The position numbers and the translations under genes are program-made. Shown here one piece after another: positions 21,467 through 28,926 of a stretch of 33,472 nucleotides of DNA. Each line of letters begins with the position of its first letter. The first letter of the stretch is position 1. The DNA comes from Solirubrobacteraceae bacterium (GTDB lineage: Bacteria > Actinomycetota > Thermoleophilia > Solirubrobacterales > Solirubrobacteraceae). The DNA lies in NCBI GenBank assembly GCA_017882405.1, contig JADGPO010000129.1, positions 1 through 33,472 of the forward strand, given 5' to 3'. The notes under the pieces are model-generated. The model had not been told where the DNA came from. It saw only the letters and a list, made by a program, of their open reading frames with translations, and searched no databases.

Positions 21467-24331
21467 TCAGGCCGCTTCTTCAGCGTCGGTTCGCGTCCGG
21501 CCGCGGCGCGGGCGCTTGATCTGGCCGACCTTGTCGCCGGCGCCGTCGTCGTCCTGTGAAGGCTCGTCGGCGCGCGGCTCGTCGTCCACTGGCCTGGCGT
21601 CGGCAACCCGCGCGATGGCCTCCGGCGAGACGGGCTCGGCCGCGGGCTTGCGCTTGGCCGTGCTCCGTGAGCGACGGCGGGTCGCCGGCTTGGGCTTGGC
21701 CTCCGGCTCGTCCGCGTTGTCCCGCTCGTCTCCTGGCTCGCTGCTGGGCTCGCTGCGCTCATCCTCGTTGGCCGCGGCCTCCTCGGCCTCGCCGGACTGC
21801 TCCTCCAGCGCGGTGGTCGTCTTCCGCGTATCGGACCCGGCCGCGGCGTCGCTCTCGGCGCCCGAACCGGACTTGCGCCGCCGGCGCTTGTTCCCGCGCC
21901 GGCCCTTGGGGAAGTTGCGCAGCAGCTCGCGCGCCAGCGCAGCCGGCTTGCGAGCCATCCGGGTACGGGCCCCACGCAGGGCCTCCTCGGCCTCGGGTGT
22001 GTGCGCCAGCGCGGCGGCCAGCAGCGCTGCCGACAGGCGCCGGTCCTCCTTGCGCGAGGCGTGTACCAGGCGGCGAGCGTTGCGGGCGTGCGCCGAGCCG
22101 GAGGAGTTGACCAGCAGGCCGAGCAGGCGCTTGGTCTCCGGCCAGCGCTGGACTGCGTACTCCTCGTGCACCTCGCGGGTGTATTCGGCCATCCGCCAGA
22201 TCCACGCGTTGGCCTGGTCGCGGCGACCGATCCGCCGCTCGGCCAGCGCCTGCAGCATGATCTTGACGCCCTCGCGTCGCTCGTCGCGCGGCCAGCCGCC
22301 CATGATGTCGATTGCCGTGTCGAACGCCTCAGCGTCGCGACTGGCGGCAATCTCCTGGAGCGCCCGGAGCCGCAGCTGGGCGTTGCGATTGCGCTGCACG
22401 GCGGTGAGCAGGAAGCGGCGCTTGAGCTCGCCCTGGCGGTCGAAGTGCAGCATCGCCTTGGCTCGGCGCCAGCCGTTGGGGGCCACGCGCGCTCCGGCCA
22501 GCGCGGCCCACACGTGCTGCTCGCCGTAGTCCAGGTGCTCGACCGCGATCCGCCACAGCTCGCGCTCGAATACCTCTGCCCGCCGCTCGGGATCGGGCGT
22601 CACCGGCAGGACCCGGCGCTCCACCCGCACCCGGCGGCCGCGGCCGCGGCGCACCGGGCCGACGACGATCGCGCCGCCGCGGTACACGTCGCGGTCCAGC
22701 AGCGAATGCAACGTGACGACGGGGTCGTCGTGCTTGGTCGCGGGATGCACGAAGTCGATGACGATCCCCGCCTCCTTGCCGGGATGGCGGCGGGTCACGC
22801 GCCCGACGCGCTGCTGGTAGATGCGCTTGGAGGCGGTGGGCGCCAGATGCATGCAGATCGTGGCCCGCGGGCTGTTCCAGCCCTCGGCCAGCAACTGGGC
22901 GTTGACGAGCACGTCGACCTTGCCCGATTCGTAGTCGGCCAGCACCCCCGCCAGCTCGCGCTTGGGGGTCTCGCCGGACACCGCCTTGGCCTTGATTCCG
23001 AGGTCACGGAACGCCTGCGCGACGTTGTACGCGTGCTTGACCCCGGCGGCGTAGACCACTCCGGGAACGCCGTTGAACCGGGTCTTGTACAGGTCGGCGA
23101 TCGCGACGTTGAACGGCGTCTGATCCAGCAGCTGGGCCAGCATCTCCTGGTCGAACTCGGTGTCGACCTCGCCCCGGCGCAGCGGCACCTTGGCGATCGT
23201 GCGCACCCCCGGCCCCGGTGGGATGCGGATGCACCGCAGCGGGGAGATGACGCCGCGCCGGGCTGCCTGAGCAAGGTCGAAGCGGCTCGTCTGGGTGGGG
23301 AACAGGTCGGTGACATGGCGCGCGATCAGGGCGCCGGTGGCCGTCATGCCGACGAACACCGGGCCGGCCCACGAGCGGATCGCCGCCGAGGTCTTCTCGC
23401 CCAGCGCGGTGTGGGCCTCGTCGCAGATGACGATCGTGTACGCGTCCGAGATGCGGCCGGCGTTGCGCACGAACCACTGATACGTCTCGACGGTCACCGG
23501 GCCGTTGGCGGCGTCGTGATCGTCGAGCAGGGCAGCGCTGATCCGGTCGCGATAGCCGCGGTCGCGCAACTCGCCGTGGAACTGGTCGACCAGGTTGCGA
23601 CGGTGAGTGAGGATCAGCACCCCGCCGGTACGGGACGCCTCCACGAACCCCAGGGCGGCAACCGTCTTTCCGGCTCCGGTGGCATGCTCGAACCAGAAGC
23701 GCTTGGCGGCGTTGGGATCCTCGGGCTGCTCCTCGCGCTGGCTCTCCTCCTCGTCGCCCTCGTCCTGCCAGTCCTGCGGCTCCTCGTCCTCGGGCTCGTC
23801 CTCCTCGGGCTCGTCGTCGTCGTCGTCGTCGGAGTCGTCGTAGGGCTCGTCGTCGTCCGCGTCCTCATCGGCCTGCGCCTCGGGCTCGGGCTCGGGCTCA
23901 GGCTCAGGCTCAGGCGCTGGAGCCCTGCCATTGCCATTGCCATTGCTGTTGGCGCTGCGCTGGACCTCGGCCAGGAGGGCGGTCAGCGTTCCGGACAGCG
24001 CGTCGACCTGGTGGGCCGAGAGCACCGTCCCGTCGACCAGGCGCGGCTCGTCCTCGGACAGCAGCCGCTCGAGCCCGAGCAGCAGCGAGAACTCGCGGCG
24101 CCACTCGATCGACGGCGTCTTGTTGCCGGCGTCGACCTCGGCCACGGCAGCATCGAGCGCGCGGCGGCGCGCCGAGCCGGGAGCGAGGGCTTCCTCGAGC
24201 GATTCGCCCTCATAGACAAAGCGCTCGCGCGTCAGCAGCTCGGCGCGCGCGATTGCGTCAGGACTTGGAAAGGGGGTGATGACACCCATCAGTGTTGGCA
24301 GGTTTGCGTCAACGTCAAGGAGCCGCGGCAT
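21467..24331 (-). CDS. SF2 DEAD/DEAH-box helicase family protein with acidic insert and charged C-terminal tail
   Basis: A 954-residue superfamily 2 helicase. Order: N-terminal region with a Q-motif-like LSAHQVDALSGTL (about 105-117); a low-complexity Asn/Gly, Pro/Glu and Asp/Glu insert (about 128-208); Walker A ATGAGKT (217-223); DEAH (304-307); motif III GMTAT (about 338-342); second RecA domain with VVYAAGVKHAYNVAQAF, NAQLLAEGWNSP and motif VI QQRVGRVTRR (506-515); an alpha-helical repeat region (about 560-820); and a Lys/Arg/Glu-rich tail. It resembles the RAD25/type I restriction-like DNA helicase group, but no nuclease or methylase domain is present. The start is uncertain: ATG 24331 or ATG 24289; neither has a ribosome site. 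Role unknown, probably DNA or RNA repair/processing. Confidence 0.85.
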   Translation of the reverse strand: MPRLLDVDANLPTLMGVITPFPSPDAIARAELLTRERFVYEGESLEEALAPGSARRRALDAAVAEVDAGNKTPSIEWRREFSLLLGLERLLSEDEPRLVDGTVLSAHQVDALSGTLTALLAEVQRSANSNGNGNGRAPAPEPEPEPEPEPEAQADEDADDDEPYDDSDDDDDDEPEEDEPEDEEPQDWQDEGDEEESQREEQPEDPNAAKRFWFEHATGAGKTVAALGFVEASRTGGVLILTHRRNLVDQFHGELRDRGYRDRISAALLDDHDAANGPVTVETYQWFVRNAGRISDAYTIVICDEAHTALGEKTSAAIRSWAGPVFVGMTATGALIARHVTDLFPTQTSRFDLAQAARRGVISPLRCIRIPPGPGVRTIAKVPLRRGEVDTEFDQEMLAQLLDQTPFNVAIADLYKTRFNGVPGVVYAAGVKHAYNVAQAFRDLGIKAKAVSGETPKRELAGVLADYESGKVDVLVNAQLLAEGWNSPRATICMHLAPTASKRIYQQRVGRVTRRHPGKEAGIVIDFVHPATKHDDPVVTLHSLLDRDVYRGGAIVVGPVRRGRGRRVRVERRVLPVTPDPERRAEVFERELWRIAVEHLDYGEQHVWAALAGARVAPNGWRRAKAMLHFDRQGELKRRFLLTAVQRNRNAQLRLRALQEIAASRDAEAFDTAIDIMGGWPRDERREGVKIMLQALAERRIGRRDQANAWIWRMAEYTREVHEEYAVQRWPETKRLLGLLVNSSGSAHARNARRLVHASRKEDRRLSAALLAAALAHTPEAEEALRGARTRMARKPAALARELLRNFPKGRRGNKRRRRKSGSGAESDAAAGSDTRKTTTALEEQSGEAEEAAANEDERSEPSSEPGDERDNADEPEAKPKPATRRRSRSTAKRKPAAEPVSPEAIARVADARPVDDEPRADEPSQDDDGAGDKVGQIKRPRRGRTRTDAEEAA
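23811..23831. repeat. Trinucleotide repeat (TCG)7 inside the helicase gene
   Basis: Seven tandem TCG units encode, on the minus strand, part of an Asp run in the acidic insert. Since the unit is 3 bases, slippage would change insert length without shifting the frame. Confidence 0.85.
23879..23948. repeat. Hexanucleotide repeats encoding Pro-Glu and Asn-Gly runs
   Basis: Tandem six-base units: CGGGCT/CAGGCT copies (minus strand Pro-Glu repeats) followed by CCATTG copies (Asn-Gly repeats). They form the linker at the start of the helicase acidic insert, and again preserve frame upon copy-number change. Confidence 0.8.
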
Positions 24332-24363
24332 AACATCGAAGCGGCTCGTGGCGGTCTCGGCAT
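24289..24363 (-). other. Possible leader peptide upstream of or overlapping the helicase start
   Basis: A 24-codon frame from ATG 24363 stops at a TGA that overlaps the alternative helicase ATG at 24289 as TGATG. The peptide opens MPRPPRAASMLCRG. If the helicase really starts at 24289 this would be a leader with translational coupling. Base composition here is lower in G+C than in surrounding genes, and no ribosome site is obvious, so this is tentative. Confidence 0.25.
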
Positions 24364-24477
24364 GGACAAACCGAGCGCAGCGAGAATTCCTCAGAAGCGT
24401 CCCCCGGCCTCCACACCGGAAGGATAGCCCCTATTTAAGCAGATGTGCTTGCACGACCTTCTGTCAAGCTGTCGATC

Positions 24478-25044
24478 GTGCGCGATCTCAGGTGGTTGAC
24501 GGCGATCGTGGCGCTTGCGTGCCCGGCATTGGCCGCCTGCGGCGGCGGCCAACCACGCAACGCCGCGCCCTCTCAGTCGACGGTCAGCGCGGCCTTTCGG
24601 GGCTCGCCCGCCCCGCTCGCCTCGCTGCACGATCAGGCCGGCCGGCTGCTGCCCGGCGGCACGAGCGCGTTCAAGGCTCGCTTGACCGCCCTGCGCGGTC
24701 ACCCGGTGGTGATCAACGAGTGGGCCTCGTGGTGTGAGCCATGCCAGAGCGAGTTCCCGGTGTTCCAGCGCGTGGCCGTCAGGTACGGCCGACGCGTGGC
24801 CTTCCTGGGCCTCGACAGTCGCGACGTCAGCGCCGCGGCCGCCAAGTTCCTGCGCCGCTTTCCGGTGACCTATCCCAGCTATGTCGATCCGCACCAGCGC
24901 ATAGCCGGCGCGCTGGAGGCCGTCGGTGGCATCCCGCAGACGATCTACATCGACAGCGCCGGCAGGCAGCAGTACGACCACGCCGGCCCCTACGAGACCG
25001 CGGCTGCGCTGGAGCGCGACATCCGCTTCTACCTGCTGCGATGA
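24478..25044 (+). CDS. TlpA/ResA-like thioredoxin-fold lipoprotein
   Basis: Membrane-anchored extracytoplasmic thiol-disulfide oxidoreductase, probably reducing disulfides in cytochrome c maturation or secreted proteins. The 188 residues start with a lipoprotein signal whose lipobox is LAAC (Cys21), then a linker, then a thioredoxin fold with HPVVINEWASWCEPC (active-site Cys86 and Cys89), FLGLDSRD, the TlpA/AhpC-type insertion (YPSYVDPHQRIAGAL), and the cis-proline strand VGGIPQTIYIDSAG. The GTG at 24478 gives a proper signal peptide; a GTG at 24445 would add 11 residues before it and is less likely. The intergenic region with the helicase is AT-richer. The gene overlaps the next by ATGA. Confidence 0.88.
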   Translation: MRDLRWLTAIVALACPALAACGGGQPRNAAPSQSTVSAAFRGSPAPLASLHDQAGRLLPGGTSAFKARLTALRGHPVVINEWASWCEPCQSEFPVFQRVAVRYGRRVAFLGLDSRDVSAAAAKFLRRFPVTYPSYVDPHQRIAGALEAVGGIPQTIYIDSAGRQQYDHAGPYETAAALERDIRFYLLR

Positions 25045-25514
25045 GCACCGGCATGCCATATGAGGTCCGGCGCGTGCGCGGCGAGACGGAGATGGCCGCC
25101 GTGCTGGAGCTGCGCCACGGCGTGTTCTGCGTGGAGCAGGGAGTGCCCGAGCGCGAGGAGCTCGACGGTCGCGACGGCGAAGGCGTGCACCTGGTGGGGG
25201 TCTGCAACGGCGAGGTGCTGGCCACCTGCCGCCTGCTGTTCGTCGGGCCCACGGTCCAATTCAGCCGCCTGGCGGTGCGCCCGACCGCACGGCGCCACGG
25301 AATCGCGACCGCGCTCCTGGACCTGGCCGACACCGAGACCCGCGCCGGCGGAGCGCGCCGTCTGGTCCTGCACGCCCAGACCTACGCCCGGGCGCTGTAC
25401 GACGCGGCCGGCTACGAGCCGCGGGGACGGGTGTTCATGGAGGCGGGGATCGAGCACATCGCGATGGAGAAGCTCCTGCTTGAGCCGCAGGGACCACTCA
25501 GAAGGTCCAGTTGA
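25041..25514 (+). CDS. GNAT-family N-acetyltransferase (ElaA-like)
   Basis: Acyl-CoA-dependent N-acetyltransferase of unknown substrate. The 157 residues have the GNAT order: VRRVRGETEMAAVLELRHGVF with VEQGVP (as in ElaA-like proteins), strands HLVGVCNGEVLATCRLLF, the acetyl-CoA-binding SRLAVRPTARRHGIATALL (motif A with RRHGIA), RRLVLHAQTYARALYDAAGYEPRG and a C-terminal HIAMEKLL. The ATG at 25041 overlaps the thioredoxin-like gene stop as ATGA, so the two are co-translated. Nothing in the sequence shows the substrate. Confidence 0.88.
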   Translation: MSTGMPYEVRRVRGETEMAAVLELRHGVFCVEQGVPEREELDGRDGEGVHLVGVCNGEVLATCRLLFVGPTVQFSRLAVRPTARRHGIATALLDLADTETRAGGARRLVLHAQTYARALYDAAGYEPRGRVFMEAGIEHIAMEKLLLEPQGPLRRSS

Positions 25515-25537
25515 ACGCTGAACCGCGGCGTCGCCGG

Positions 25538-25543
25538 TAGCGT
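25538..25543 (+). promoter_or_regulatory. Probable leaderless -10 element of the GalT-like gene
   Basis: TAGCGT, 7 bases before the ATG at 25551, in a 36-base gap after the GNAT gene. No Shine-Dalgarno site precedes the ATG, so this gene probably has its own promoter despite the tandem layout. Confidence 0.5.
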
Positions 25544-25550
25544 CTCGCCG

Positions 25551-26531
25551 ATGCCAGAAGTGCGAATCGATCCGCTGACCGGCCAGCGCGTGATCATCGC
25601 CGAGCAGCGCGCGAGCCGCCCCGGCAACGGCCTGCCCGTGACAGCGGCTCTGCCACTCGCCCCGGCTGACGACCCGTTCGCGCCGGGCAACGAGGACCGC
25701 ACGCCGCCCGAGCTGTACGCGCTGCGTCCCGATGGCGCGGACGAGAACACGCCGGGCTGGAGCGTGCGGGTCGTGCCCAACCGCTACCCGGTGCTCACCC
25801 CGGACTCGGCAGAGCCCGAGCCTCACGCCAACCGCGACCTGTTCTGGGCCGGGCCGGCGCGCGGCGCCCACGAGGTCATCATCAACGCCCCGGATCCGGT
25901 CTCCTCGCTGGCGGACCTGGACGTCGAGCAGGTGGTGATGGCCGTCGGGGTCTGGCGTGAGCGGATGCGCGGCCACTCAGATTCCGCCTGCGTCCACGTG
26001 AGCGTCAACGAGCGTTACGAGGCCGGCGCGTCGGTCGCGCACACCCACGCGCAGCTGTACGCGCTGGACTTCGTGCCGGCGGCGATCGCGCGCGAGCGGG
26101 AGCGGTTCGGGGCGTACGCCACGCGCACGATGGGGGCCAACCTGCTGGGGGACCTCGTGCAGCACGAGGTACGTCAGCGCGAGCGGATCGTCGCCATCGA
26201 CGATGAGGCGGTGCTGATGGCGCCCTACGGATCGCAGGTGGCCTACCAGCTGATGATCGCGCCGCGGGCGCCCCGAATGCGCTTCGAGGACGACGGCCCG
26301 ACCGGGGCGGCGATGCTGCACGCTGCGTTGAACCGTCTCAAGCGACTGCTGGGAGCCACCCCGCCGCTGAACCTGTGGGTGCGCACCGCTCCGCAGGGCT
26401 CCGAGTACTTCTGCTGGCGGATCGACATCCTGCCTCACGTGGCCAGCCTCGCCGGCCTGGAGCTCGGGACCGGGCTGGGGTGCAACGTCGTCGGGCCCGA
26501 GCGGGCGGCCGCCGAACTCCGAGAAAGCTGA
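25551..26531 (+). CDS. Galactose-1-phosphate uridylyltransferase-like nucleotidyltransferase (HIT superfamily)
   Basis: Transfers a UMP-type nucleotidyl group through a covalent histidine intermediate, as in Leloir galactose metabolism. The 326 residues show RIDPLTGQRVIIAEQRASRP, VVPNRYPVL, HEVIINAPDP, VNERYEAGASVAHTHAQL with the active-site H-x-H-x-Q (His164, His166, Gln168; family consensus HPHxQ), and a second half-domain with NLWVRTAPQGSEYFCWRI. The N-terminal CxxC zinc ligands of E. coli GalT are absent. No galK or galE is nearby, so a related ADP-glucose phosphorylase-type activity is also possible. The ATG at 25551 follows TAGCGT by 7 bases. Confidence 0.82.
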   Translation: MPEVRIDPLTGQRVIIAEQRASRPGNGLPVTAALPLAPADDPFAPGNEDRTPPELYALRPDGADENTPGWSVRVVPNRYPVLTPDSAEPEPHANRDLFWAGPARGAHEVIINAPDPVSSLADLDVEQVVMAVGVWRERMRGHSDSACVHVSVNERYEAGASVAHTHAQLYALDFVPAAIARERERFGAYATRTMGANLLGDLVQHEVRQRERIVAIDDEAVLMAPYGSQVAYQLMIAPRAPRMRFEDDGPTGAAMLHAALNRLKRLLGATPPLNLWVRTAPQGSEYFCWRIDILPHVASLAGLELGTGLGCNVVGPERAAAELRES

Positions 26532-26533
26532 CC

Positions 26534-26953
26534 CTGCGGGCTCTGGTGCAGCGCGTCAGCCGCGCCTCGGTGGACGCCGACCAGCGCCGCCTGGCCGAGA
26601 TCGGTCCGGGGCTGCTGGTCCTGCTCGGAGTCACGCACTCAGACACCGAGGCCGAGGCGGAGTGGCTGGCCGCCAAGGTGCGCGCGCTGCGCGTATTCGC
26701 CGACGCCGACGGGCGTATGAACGAGCCGCTGGGCGATCGCGAGGTGCTGTGCGTTAGCCAGTTCACCCTCTACGCAGACGTGCGGCGGGGCAACCGTCCC
26801 AGCTACGTGGACGCCGCTCCGCCCGAGCACGCCGAGCCGCTGTACGAGCACTTCTGCGAGCTGCTGGGCGCCCGGCGCGGGCGCTTCGGCGCGCGCATGC
26901 AAGTCGAGCTGGTCAACGATGGGCCGGTGACGCTGCTGCTGGAGAGCCGATAA
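26534..26953 (+). CDS. dtd: D-aminoacyl-tRNA deacylase, probable CTG start
   Basis: Removes D-amino acids (and mischarged glycine) from tRNA, a proofreading enzyme. Residues read RALVQRVSRASV at the N-terminus, LLVLLGVTHSDT, KVRALRVFADADGRMNEPL, the active-site CVSQFTLYADVRRGNRPSY and the C-terminal NDGPVTLLLESR with the Gly-cisPro motif. The family's normal start is a Met before RALVQRVS; here that codon is CTG (26534). No ATG, GTG or TTG occupies that place; the frame extends upstream into galT, and the next GTG (26546) would delete the first strand. GAGAAAG lies 6 bases before the CTG. A CTG at 26528 overlapping the galT stop is another option. The product is otherwise full length (139 residues). 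Confidence 0.9.
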   Translation: MRALVQRVSRASVDADQRRLAEIGPGLLVLLGVTHSDTEAEAEWLAAKVRALRVFADADGRMNEPLGDREVLCVSQFTLYADVRRGNRPSYVDAAPPEHAEPLYEHFCELLGARRGRFGARMQVELVNDGPVTLLLESR

Positions 26954-26954
26954 T

Positions 26955-27009
26955 GGCGGCCGTCCTGCACCTGACGGGGCTCCTGCTCCCTCGCCGTCCG
27001 GCGGCCGCC
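26955..27009. terminator. Possible bidirectional terminator between dtd and the phosphodiesterase gene
   Basis: Arms GGCGGCCG (26955-26962) and CGGCCGCC (27002-27009) are perfectly complementary, with a nested GACGG (26972-26976) and CCGTC (26994-26998) inside. It fills the gap between two convergent genes. The loop is long and no T-run follows, so it is only a candidate. Confidence 0.35.
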
Positions 27010-27019
27010 GCAATCATGG

Positions 27020-27730
27020 TCAGTGATGGCTGAACAGGTCCCGGTCGTTGGTGATCACGCCGGTGACGCCGAGCGCTTCGAGCTTGGCCAGGTGGACGGG
27101 ATCGTCCACCGTCCACACGTACAACTCCTTGCCGAGGCTTTGGACGGTCTCGACAAGCCGTGGCGTCACCACCCCCCAGTGAGCCATGATCGCGTCGGCA
27201 TGACCGGCGCGCAGCACCTGCGCAGTCTGACGCGGTAGCACCTGTCGCAGATAGGCGAGCATCGCGTAGGCCGCGGGGCGGGTCAGCCGCGACGCCAGAT
27301 AGTCGCGCCGCGCCTTCGGGACCGAGAGTCCGAGCGCCAGCCCGGGCGCCGCCGCCCGGATCACCCTGAGGCTGGCGAGCTCCATCGTCGAGACGAGCGT
27401 GCGCTCGATCAGCCCAGCGGAGCGCACCGCCTCGATCACCGAGAGCTCGTAGCCGGTGGCCTTGATGTCGACGTCGAACCTCGTCTGCGGGGGCAGCTGG
27501 TCACGTAGGGCGCGCAGCGCGTCGGTGAACGCAATCGGCTGGGGATGCGAGAGGTCGGCGGAGTCGTGGGCGACGACGAGTTCGCCACCGCGGGCCAGCA
27601 CGTCGAGCTCGACCATGTCCCAGCTGGCGTCGGCAAGCCGCGCCGGCAGGTCGTCGAGGCTGTGGCCGGCCTTGACGATGCTGTGCGCGACGCGCAGGGA
27701 GCGGGGAGTTGGCGCGGCGGTGGAGGTCAT
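27020..27730 (-). CDS. Glycerophosphodiester phosphodiesterase-like protein, divergent N-terminal motif
   Basis: GDPD-family TIM barrel, expected to hydrolyse glycerophosphodiesters. The 236 residues retain MVELDV (metal Glu and Asp), VVAHDSADL (catalytic His of the HD motif), FDVDIKATG in place of the usual ELK strand, and the C-terminal ELYVWTVDDP and GVTGVITNDRD strands. The normal N-terminal HRG...PENT is changed to AHSIVKAGHSLDD: the first histidine is kept but the arginine, glycine and the E-N-T are absent, and the third acidic ligand may be Asp instead of Glu. Activity or substrate may therefore differ. The frame continues open far upstream, but the ATG at 27730 is where homology begins. 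No ribosome site is obvious. Confidence 0.78.
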   Translation of the reverse strand: MTSTAAPTPRSLRVAHSIVKAGHSLDDLPARLADASWDMVELDVLARGGELVVAHDSADLSHPQPIAFTDALRALRDQLPPQTRFDVDIKATGYELSVIEAVRSAGLIERTLVSTMELASLRVIRAAAPGLALGLSVPKARRDYLASRLTRPAAYAMLAYLRQVLPRQTAQVLRAGHADAIMAHWGVVTPRLVETVQSLGKELYVWTVDDPVHLAKLEALGVTGVITNDRDLFSHH

Positions 27731-27905
27731 TGCGGGCGCAAGCCGATCCCGGTGTAGATCCGGTCCAGCCGTCGGGAGCAGGCGCTGGACCCGGGTTCTC
27801 ACGGTACAGGCGGTAGCCGGGGTGCTGCTCAGCGGGGCGTCCACGCATCGCGCGGGCGTCTCTGCGGAAGCGTCGGCGGGCGTTTGCGCGCCGGCGGGCG
27901 GAGAT

Positions 27906-28901
27906 TCAGGAGCGGCGACGGCGGCTGGCCGCGCCCGCTCGGCGGCGCGCGACTCCCCGGTTCGGCCTGCGGGCGCCGGAGTGAGCCGGCGCGGCCATCG
28001 CCTGCGCGTACACGTCCCAGGTCGCCGCGGCGGCATCGTCCCACGACCAGTCAGGCGGGGCGACGGCGGGACGCGAGAGGGCTTCGGCGGTGCGGACCAG
28101 CCCGTCGAGGTCGCCGACGTCAGTGAGCGACACCCGACCGTCGAGCACCTCGCGCAGCGCCGGGACGTCGCAGGCGGCCACGGGGGTCCCGCAGGCCAGC
28201 GCCTCCAACGGGGGCAGGCCGAAGCCCTCGTCGTCGGAGGGGAACACCAGGGCGTGGGCTCCCGTGTAGATCGTCGCCAGCTCGTCGTCTGAGACGACGC
28301 CGGTGAGGTGAACATCGGCCAGCTCGCGGGCCCACCGCCCGGCCGGTCCGGCCAGCACCAGGGGCAGTGAGCGGCGCGCCTTGGCCAGCGCCGCCACGCG
28401 CTTGCGGGGATCGGGCACCAGCATCCCGCCGACCCACAGGAGATAGCGCTCGGGAAGCCCGTAGCGGGCGCGGACGGTGGCCACCTCGTCCGGCGACCGC
28501 GGCCAGAATACGGGCGCCGCCGCCTCGGGAATCGTCGAGATCCGTCCGGGCTCGATCCGCAGCTCGCGGATCGCGTCCTGCGCGACCGCCTGCGTGGGAA
28601 CGATCAGGCGGGTGGCGCGCTGGACGGCCAGGTAGCGCAGCTTGACGCGCAGACCCGAGCGCAGGTACTGGCCCGGTCGTTTGAGCGGGACCAGATCGTG
28701 CAGCGTGACGACCGTCGGCACCGTCGAGCGCAGCAGCGCGCCTTCGATCCAAGGGGCGTGGAACAGGTCACAGCCGCGCGGGTCACGGCTTTCGATCACC
28801 TCGCCCCGCGGGGTGGCGCGCAGCGCCGTCAGCAGGCAGCGCGCATACCGGCCGGTGCCGCGGGGGTTGCCCGCCGGGCGGCTGTCGAAGGCGACCCTCA
28901 T
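27906..28901 (-). CDS. Glycosyltransferase, GT4 family
   Basis: Retaining GT-B glycosyltransferase for a cell-surface glycan; donor and acceptor unknown. The 331 residues start MRVAFDSRPAGNPRGTGRYAR, the Gly-rich nucleotide-fold opening, with LFHAPWIEG and VVTLHDLVPLKRPG in the acceptor domain, ATRLIVPTQAVAQDA at the domain boundary, YLLWVGGMLVPDPRKRVAAL, and the donor-site E-x7-E motif in FPSDDEGFGLPPLEALACG. The C-terminus is a low-complexity Arg/Ala tail. The ATG at 28901 has TACAGT 9 bases upstream and no Shine-Dalgarno site. It is divergent from a methyltransferase with a 31-base gap. Confidence 0.88.
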   Translation of the reverse strand: MRVAFDSRPAGNPRGTGRYARCLLTALRATPRGEVIESRDPRGCDLFHAPWIEGALLRSTVPTVVTLHDLVPLKRPGQYLRSGLRVKLRYLAVQRATRLIVPTQAVAQDAIRELRIEPGRISTIPEAAAPVFWPRSPDEVATVRARYGLPERYLLWVGGMLVPDPRKRVAALAKARRSLPLVLAGPAGRWARELADVHLTGVVSDDELATIYTGAHALVFPSDDEGFGLPPLEALACGTPVAACDVPALREVLDGRVSLTDVGDLDGLVRTAEALSRPAVAPPDWSWDDAAAATWDVYAQAMAAPAHSGARRPNRGVARRRAGAASRRRRS

Positions 28902-28910
28902 GCCGCGGTC

Positions 28911-28916
28911 ACTGTA
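28911..28916 (-). promoter_or_regulatory. Probable -10 element of the GT4 gene
   Basis: TACAGT on the minus strand, 9 bases before the ATG at 28901, so a transcript would be leaderless or carry only 2-3 leader bases. Confidence 0.45.
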
Positions 28917-28920
28917 GCGG

Positions 28921-28926
28921 TACGTT
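28921..28926 (+). promoter_or_regulatory. Probable leaderless -10 element of the methyltransferase gene
   Basis: TACGTT, 6 bases before the ATG at 28933, on the opposite strand and 4 bases away from the GT4 element. Arrangement is the same as in the 9479-9511 gap. Confidence 0.55.

Noticed and set aside
23811..23948. Tandem repeats as a possible CRISPR array or phage site
   Set aside because: Units are 3 or 6 bases with no spacers and lie within a continuous coding frame.
21467..24331. Type I restriction (HsdR) subunit
   Set aside because: No N-terminal nuclease motif and no methylase or specificity gene nearby; only the helicase core is shared.
22001..24427. Plus-strand 808-codon frame opposite the helicase, with a Val/Leu-rich run
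   Set aside because: The apparent hydrophobic stretch is the antisense of the Asp/Glu repeat; the minus strand has ordered helicase motifs.
26951..27031. Short plus-strand frame of 26 codons after dtd
   Set aside because: No ribosome site, overlaps the inverted repeat and a convergent gene; composition fits a structured gap, not a gene.
27731..27905. Possible small gene between the phosphodiesterase-like and GT4 genes
   Set aside because: Frames here give only Arg/Pro/Ala low-complexity peptides with no start or ribosome site; I see nothing supported in this stretch.
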